This document shows positions 57,976 through 64,000 of a stretch of 64,000 nt of DNA, piece by piece. Location: NCBI GenBank assembly GCA_010015745.1, contig ML978220.1, forward strand, positions 66,969 to 130,968, in the 5' to 3' direction. A program made the position numbers and the translations under genes. The stretch comes from Setomelanomma holmii (Eukaryota > Ascomycota > Dothideomycetes > Pleosporales > Phaeosphaeriaceae). Every line of letters starts with the position of its first letter. Within the stretch, counting starts at the first letter, position 1. Under the pieces are notes generated by a model that ran no database searches, was not told the origin of the DNA, and saw only the letters and a program-made list of their open reading frames with translations.

Positions 57976-59297
57976 GTTGGCGAGGAGCCTACGGTATCGT
58001 GTCTCAGAAGTGCTGCGACATCAATGCAGCGCGCTATGCAGGCATGCTGTGTGCGTCCCGGGTGCAGGAACGCGCTGGACGGGCCGCCGGCGATGCTGCG
58101 GACAGGCGGTACTTGGGGAGTACTGCAGAAGCCGTCAAGGTCGTGTATTGTCGTCCGGGTCGCACGGTGAACCCCTAGAAGCGCATCGAGGTCGCTCGCA
58201 GCAGGGCGCCAAGGGAAGGGCCCTGTCCCAGAAGGAGCGGAGCGCCAGGGGCACGTCTCTACCAAAACTCAACAACCCCTGTCGCGCAGCCCAAACGAGG
58301 CGGACGGGTTAGCTGCGGTGCTACTGGCCAGGCACGACACTTCCGTCCACAGGCAGCGTGGGAGCCTGACATGGCACACGCGATCGAATCGCAAAGGCCG
58401 AATACACTTCGCCGACTCCTATCTCCATCTGAAGACTGAGGGGTACTGTTCAAGGTTGCTCCTTCCCTGACGGCGTGTGCCTTTCATCACATTCAAATGC
58501 CAGAAACCCTCAATGCAGCCACCCACAATCTGCATCGCGTCTACGAGCATTCGCTGGCTCAATCGCTGCCCACGTCTGCACTGCACTGCACTGCGCTGCG
58601 CTGCAATGCAATGTCTTCATCCATCCAGGCCGACGAATCACCCAGAAAAGTGCTGCAGGTCGGTCTCTGAATTGCTGTGTGTCATCCAACAGAATCCTGC
58701 GCTTGCCTGTTAAATGAAAAGAAATTGTCACTCGACATTTGACTATTTCTGGCGTCCCGACACTTGGAATGCACCATCATCGTAGGCCGAGTACGGCCAC
58801 CACGCACTGTTGTTGTTCCCAGCGACGCGGTTTGCTGTTCCGAAAGCAATCTTCTGACACCAATGCCTAACGTCGCCGAGTCGTTCGCTAGCCACGCGTG
58901 AGCAGTCACGAGAAGCACACGCAAAAGCAACAGCCTCACTCGCCAATTGCATCTCATTACAGGAATGCCATGCATCGTTTCTTATTGTGTGATATTGGCT
59001 TTGTGTGATGTCCATGTCTACCACGTCTTCTGTCTGTCATCAATTGCGCCATGTGCGCACCCACTGTCCTCGGCCGTTTCCATGGTCGACCCATGCGCGA
59101 GGCTGCTGTTTGGGATCCACACAACGCGTTTCATGCACTACCGTTGCCGCCTCCAGGATCATCCAGCTTCCGGTGCCCGCTTTACCGTCATCCCACCCCG
59201 ATAATGACTTTGTGTTGGACATGGCGCTCCATAGAGGCATTACTCTTCCGCCTGCCATTTAGCATTGAGTTGTTGAGAACGGTTGCTCGGTCCTTCT
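57976..59297. other. Promoter and 3' flanking DNA with a short CTGCA repeat
   Basis: 1.3 kb upstream of the MIT gene. A tandem run of ctgca/ctgcg pentamers lies at 58577-58612. Long GC-rich ORFs at 57458-58312 and 57523-58170 on the plus strand are shadows of the MIT gene and its 5' flank. Confidence 0.5.
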
Positions 59298-60993
59298 TCA
59301 GTGCAAGTCCGTCATGAGGTCCTCCTCCGCATCGAGACCGTCGTCCCATGCCATATCCATTGCGTCACCACCAGCACCTTGTTTCTTGTTCTGGCGCCTC
59401 AGATTGTCCATGTACTCCTTGGTCAGTGTCAGACGGTAATCTGCATTCTTGACCTGCTCAGCGAGTATGTTTGTGCGGAGCGTCTGCTCAAACAGCGCCT
59501 GTTGCTGCTGCTTCTCCGACTTGGCCAATGGCCCATTGGTCGGGTCCAGGTAAAAACGTAGCACGGCGCCTGTGTTCGCCTTGTCGTTTTGCTCGATGCG
59601 CGCATTAAGGTAGCCGTCCTTGATCAGTGTGTCGAGATACTGTGTGACCTCTTCCGGGCTGCCACTCAAGATGTTGGCAATGTTCGAGACTGGTATAGCC
59701 GAGTACGTCCGTGACAGCCGTGAAACGTAAGACCTCATTTGGCTCTCGAGAACCTCACTGACGAGACCATCGTTGCCGTCCTAGGCATGTCATAAGCGCC
59801 TGTTGAAACGGAACATGCATGTTTCGTCGACTCACCTCTGCCCAGATCTCAGCTCCCGCCCTGATCTGTGCTTTGAGCTTTGGAAGATTGCCAAGCTGTG
59901 TGTATGCTTCAGCTAGAGCTTCGTATGCCTTGGACGCTGCTTTGACATTCTTCACTGCGGCGGCGTTTGCTGTTCGGGGAATGGTTCGGTCCTAAGACGA
60001 GTTAGATGTGCTGCAAGGTGAGAAAGAGTGTACTCACATTAGCACCCACAAGACAGCTTGTCAGAACCCACTTCTTGTACGCCTCTAGCATCAGACCGTT
60101 GGCGACATTGTTTGAGGGCGCAATAAGGACGTGCTCCAAGAGCTGTTGAGCCTTCTTGAACTGCCGCAGTCCAAGAAAGGCCATAGCTCCAAGAAGATAG
60201 TATTCTTGTACATCTGCGAGCGTGATCTTGTCTGAGTGGCCTGAGCCTTGATGTATGTACTCCCCGCTACTTGCAACATCTGCACAAGGTACCGAGTATT
60301 CTAGGCCCTCGCGGACTGCCGCAGGGATCTTCGAAGGCAGACTGTGGATGTAATTGTCGAGGATGGGTTCTGCAGCGGCATAGGATCGGGTCTCCATGCA
60401 CAGTTGTACGAAGCTCAAGTGTGTTGAGGTGAAGGTGCCTGTGGTGGAATCAAGTCGTGTCATGGCTGAACGAATCGGCGCGATGGCGAGTCCAGGCTGC
60501 TAAGGTCAGCCTCGTTTCTGGCACAGATTCAGATCTAGCAAACGTACTGATCCCGTTGCCCGCGCAATCTGCTCGACATAGTCCACGAGCTTCCTCCATT
60601 CTTGACCTGCATAGCGCATCTGTACTGGATCAAATGTCTCCAGGAATAGCACAAGCTTATTCCATGTTGCGCCGCCGGGCTTGAGTGTATCTGGTATGGA
60701 GCGCTTGTCGGCGAGGGCGGTGATGCGGTGACGGAGGGCAAAGGCGTACGCTATTGAATTGACGGAGGGGTTCAGTACCTATAGGGGTCAGCAAATCTAT
60801 CATAATTGCAGTTCATTGCACATACTGCGAGCACATCTTGTGGCGTATCTGCACCCTTCGACCAATGTGACGCTGAGATATTAGAGAGTTGTGAGACAAA
60901 TGAGCGCGCTGCCTGATCATAGTCCCGTCGCTGCTTGAGTTCTGGCGACTCTGGCTGAAATTGCAGCAACACTGTAACCAGGTCGGCTGTCAT
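59298..60993 (-). CDS. CSN3: COP9 signalosome subunit 3
   Basis: Exons 60826-60993, 60548-60778, 60038-60499, 59836-59991 and 59298-59780 (introns of 47, 48, 46 and 55 bp) encode 499 residues, near the normal size. The N-terminal helical repeats include ETFDPVQMRYAGQEWRKLVD, FVQLCMETRSYAAAEPILDN and VQEYYLLGAMAFLGLRQFKK. The C-terminus is a PCI domain with its winged helix: LSRTYSAIPVSNIANILSGS and EEVTQYLDTLIKDGYLNARI, then a helical acidic tail. CSN removes Nedd8 from cullins in the nucleus and in filamentous fungi controls development and light responses. The similar 26S proteasome subunit Rpn3 is the main alternative but has a different C-terminus. Confidence 0.85.
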
Positions 60994-61509
60994 ATTCGCG
61001 ATGATTGGCGAAGTGAGGAAGGGCGGGCGGGGCGGACAGAGGCGCTGTGGGGTGGCTGTTTGGTCGTGGATTCCACGGCAAAACAAATAAACGAATTATT
61101 CTTGAATCTCAAAAGGCATTCGTAGCTATAGTCGAGGCTCTCTGTCTAGTGGCGAGGTGATCGAATTTGTGGGAGAGAAGGTCGTGGAAATCAAATGCAG
61201 GTGAGTTTCAATGTGGAGCTCAAGGCTACCATGACAATTGCACACGGGCAACAAACACCCCGCCAGAATCACTGCAGCGCGCCGCGCTAGACCATATTGG
61301 GTCTTACACCATGCCTGTGTCCCATGGCTTTAATGTCGGTGCCGTGCTAGGGCCGACAATGCCAAGCGACTCACATTCAAAGTCATATAGACGCCATCGT
61401 GAAACTTGAACATGATAGCATAAGGTAGACTACCGACGCCAGCTCTGGATATCCTTCCAACTCCAAGCAATGCAACCAGAACCCCAAGTACACATGACAA
61501 TCATCACCC
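60994..61509. other. Intergenic region between CSN3 and BUB1
   Basis: 516 bp holding the CSN3 promoter and the BUB1 3' flank. No feature seen. Confidence 0.4.
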
Positions 61510-64000
61510 TCATCGCCGCCTGACAGCCTCTTCCATCTTCCTGACAAGCGCCTTCAATCCCACTCCCCTTTCGCAATTAGCCTCCAGCCACGTCTCCATC
61601 TTCTCTCTAATGTCCTTCATGCCCCGCAAGACAGGCAACTTCCTACCCTCCTCAGGCTCAAGATGCATCAGCGGATTCAACAGCAGATCTAGACACTCTT
61701 GCCAAATTTCCACCTGCCAGTACCTTTTCAAGCTCTCTTTGATCTTGTAAGTCTTGGTCGCACCAGCTCCAAGCGTTGTACCGCGCTCAGCTACTGTGGA
61801 GATGTACTTTCCAAACAACAGATTGTGGATAATGCCTGCGAGACCATGGTAGTCTATTTGGTAAGTCCAAGGTCGAAGCTCGCGCATCTCTGCGCAGTCT
61901 GCTTCGGTGGTGGGCCAGTCTGCGATGAACTGTACATCGGGCTTGAACGCTTTCATATCGATGCCGCGGCCAAAATCGATCAGCGCGACACCTTTCGATG
62001 CCCAGCCATCGCGACCGTCACGTTTGTATTCCGAGTCCCAGGTTGCATCTTTCTGGAGCGTATCGAAGCGCACGAGGAGGTTGTCCGACTTTAGGTCGCC
62101 GTGGACTATCCCCTTGGCGTGAAGAGCTTCAACCGTGCGGAAGAGTTCAATGGTGAAGAACATGGCGAGTTGCTCATCCATGACACCGTTCTCGGCTCTG
62201 GCAATGTTGACCAGGTCAAGGAGTGTTCCCTGATCCCGAAACTCTTCAACCAGATAGCATTCATCCTTGAAGACATGCATCTCGTATGCGCTGACAATGG
62301 AGTCGGCTGGACGCGAAACCCCAAGTCGTCGCTTGGCTTGCCGCATGATGTAGAACTCCCATGGTGTTGGTGGGTCTTCCATCTTGATGGCTTCGAGAGC
62401 TTGTCGCTTGATGCAAAATTCTCCTTTGCCCATCTGTGCAGGTTGGTTCTTGGCGTCTTCATCCTCTACAGCTGTGCTCTCAACGAGATACACAGGTGCA
62501 AAGGCGCCTTTGCCCAACTCGCGGCGAACGCTGTAAGTCCGGTCCGTTCCGGTGAACTTCAACGTGGGCGGCATCGCTAAGTTGGTCATCGTCTTGTCGC
62601 TTGCATTCTTGCTCATCTTCGAGACCGCTTTAGTATATTTCCGAATGTCTGCTCCCTTGCTGTAGCTCTGTTCGGTGTCGGCAAAATAGCCGTCATATGT
62701 TTCGAGAGGTGGCTGGGTCTCTTGGAGGATGATGTTGCGGATCGATTCATCAACTGGGTTGCATTGGGCATCCTTTATGATCGGACCGCTGGGTTTAGTG
62801 ACTTTAGAAGCAGGATCCTTTGCGGCCAACGGCTTTCGTTTTGGCTCCTCAACGGAGTTTTTCTGTACCGGTTTTGTGTCTCGCAGCGCTAATTTTGCAA
62901 CTTTACCTGGACCGTCAATGACTTGTCCAAGAAGATCTGAGAAGGGGCTACTGCAGGGCTCATCATCATCCTCAAGGATGGCAAGCGTACCCTTAGACCG
63001 TGACGGCGTCTTGGCTGCAAAGTAGTCCTTCTGAGCCAAAGCTGTCACAATGCCCAACGATGATTCTGTCTTCTCAACGATCGGCGTCATGAATGGCAGG
63101 CGACTATTAGCAGCCTGGACCGGGTCTCTGTATGGCCGCATCGACGCGTTATAGTCTTCTGGGGGAACAGGAACAAATCGACTGGGTAAAGATGCAGGTG
63201 CTGCCAGCGATGTTGGCGTAATCAGATCGGGATCATAAGTCTCCGCCGATTCGACTTGCTGTTCTGCCTCAACCTCTTCAAAGTCATCGTCCTCTGACTG
63301 CCCCGAGTCCTCATCCGACTCACTTTGTCGATGCTCTTGAGGCACATGCTTGCTCTCGGTGAAGTCAGACCAATCTGAAACACTCTTGACGTCGGTATTA
63401 TCTCCTTCAGTGTCAATGTCTTCGTGATTCAGCACTGTAGTCCCGAGTGTGAAGTCTCCAGCTGTCGTTTCGTCTCCGTACTCGCTGGTTGCACATGATA
63501 TGCCACCCGTGCCTGTACTCTCGCCGCCGCTAGTATAGGCATCGTCGTCCTCGTCACTACTCTCGTCTCCGCTTTGAACTTCGGTGACACTTTCATCTGG
63601 GGTCTTCAGGGGCTCATTGAAGATGTCGTAGATTTCATCCATGGCTTCTTTAGTGTGCAGTGTCATGGTAGCTTCACGAACACTCTTCTTCCGCCGAATC
63701 TTTGGCTTGCTGGGAGAGTCTAAATTTGTTTGGACTGTCGTGTGTTAGCAAGACGCAAGTTGCATATTCAGGGATCGACATACTGGTTTGGGGTTCACCG
63801 CGGACCTCTTTGATATCCATGACTTTGATCTTTCGCGTGCGGTTGGCTTTCTCCTCTCGCCGAGCCCTTCGTGCAGCCTTTGCCTTCTCCATGTCTTCTT
63901 GCGACGGGGGCGTGTTCTCGTCGTTGGCATCAACCTCATCATCAATGCTGCCCTTGAGAGGCACAGTCTTTAGCTTTGTCGGTTGCTCTTCCACCTGCTT
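61510..64000 (-). CDS. BUB1: Spindle checkpoint kinase BUB1, C-terminal part (5' end outside window)
   Basis: Exon 63784-64000 (incomplete at the window end) joins exon 61510-63734 across a 49-bp intron, giving KIRRKKSVREATMTLHTKEA and MDEIYDIFNEPL, a conserved BUB1 segment. Acidic Ser-rich linker follows. The kinase domain has the Gly loop ELGKGAFAPVYLVE, the Lys in EFCIKRQALEAIK, catalytic HGDLKSDNLLVRF and DFG in VALIDFGRGIDMKAF, then a C-terminal lobe ending EEAVRRR. All catalytic residues are present. BUB1 phosphorylates histone H2A at kinetochores and recruits checkpoint and shugoshin proteins. The N-terminal TPR and KEN-box region would lie beyond base 64000. Confidence 0.92.

Noticed and set aside
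57458..58312. Long plus-strand GC-rich ORFs (284 and 215 codons)
   Set aside because: They lie opposite the low-complexity 5' part of the MIT gene and its flank; no domain, composition driven by the other strand.
1..64000. CRISPR arrays, bacterial operons, biosynthetic gene cluster
   Set aside because: No spaced direct repeats of that kind; genes are fungal and intron-containing; no polyketide synthase, NRPS or terpene cyclase is present.

Overview
The window is a gene-dense stretch of a filamentous ascomycete (Pezizomycotina) nuclear genome. The evidence is short introns, mostly 46-67 bp, with GTRNGT donors, (G)CTRAC branch points and YAG acceptors. Fungus-specific families (Are-type sterol acyltransferase, Rmt2, a Cia84-like protein, a COP9 subunit 3) and a pogo/Fot-type transposon whose G-to-A damage resembles repeat-induced point mutation point the same way. 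A dothideomycete is my best guess, but the sequence alone does not prove it. Most genes had to be rebuilt from several reading frames; exon limits are given in each entry and every completed model joins in frame.

Region 1-9 kb: a truncated 2H/LigT-like phosphoesterase faces a very large gene (2401 codons) for a DNMT5-class enzyme. That protein has two N-terminal zinc-cluster-like Cys arrays, a cytosine-5 methyltransferase domain, a Cys/His zinc module, a SNF2-type ATPase and a RING finger. Two ACGCGT boxes lie upstream of its start. This is the most interesting system in the window.

Region 9-24 kb: an orphan ORF, a head-to-head pair of mitochondrial genes (RSM18 ribosomal protein and a Cia84-like complex I assembly factor), a 1369-residue secreted protein built of about 11 Cys-rich crystallin-like repeats, a 14-bp minisatellite, and a Kelch membrane protein.

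Region 24-43 kb: a Myb/SANT protein of Reb1/TTF-I type with three easily missed 5' exons, an unknown low-complexity membrane protein, a Crc1-type carnitine carrier, a mitochondrial 1-Cys peroxiredoxin opposite an NTF2-like protein, Rmt2, a small orphan, a 7-TM protein and a sterol O-acyltransferase.

Region 43-53 kb: an accessory pocket. It holds 1.7 kb without genes, a 1765-bp dead pogo/Fot element with 67-bp inverted repeats and TA target duplication, one tRNA-Gln(CUG) and one degenerate tRNA-like sequence, a divergent pair of CoA-metabolism genes (peroxisomal acyl-CoA ligase and lambda-crystallin-like dehydrogenase), a broken membrane-protein gene and a secreted orphan.

Region 53-64 kb: conserved cell-biology genes, all on the minus strand: a MIT-domain protein, COP9 signalosome subunit 3 and the C-terminal part of the BUB1 checkpoint kinase, which runs off the window end.
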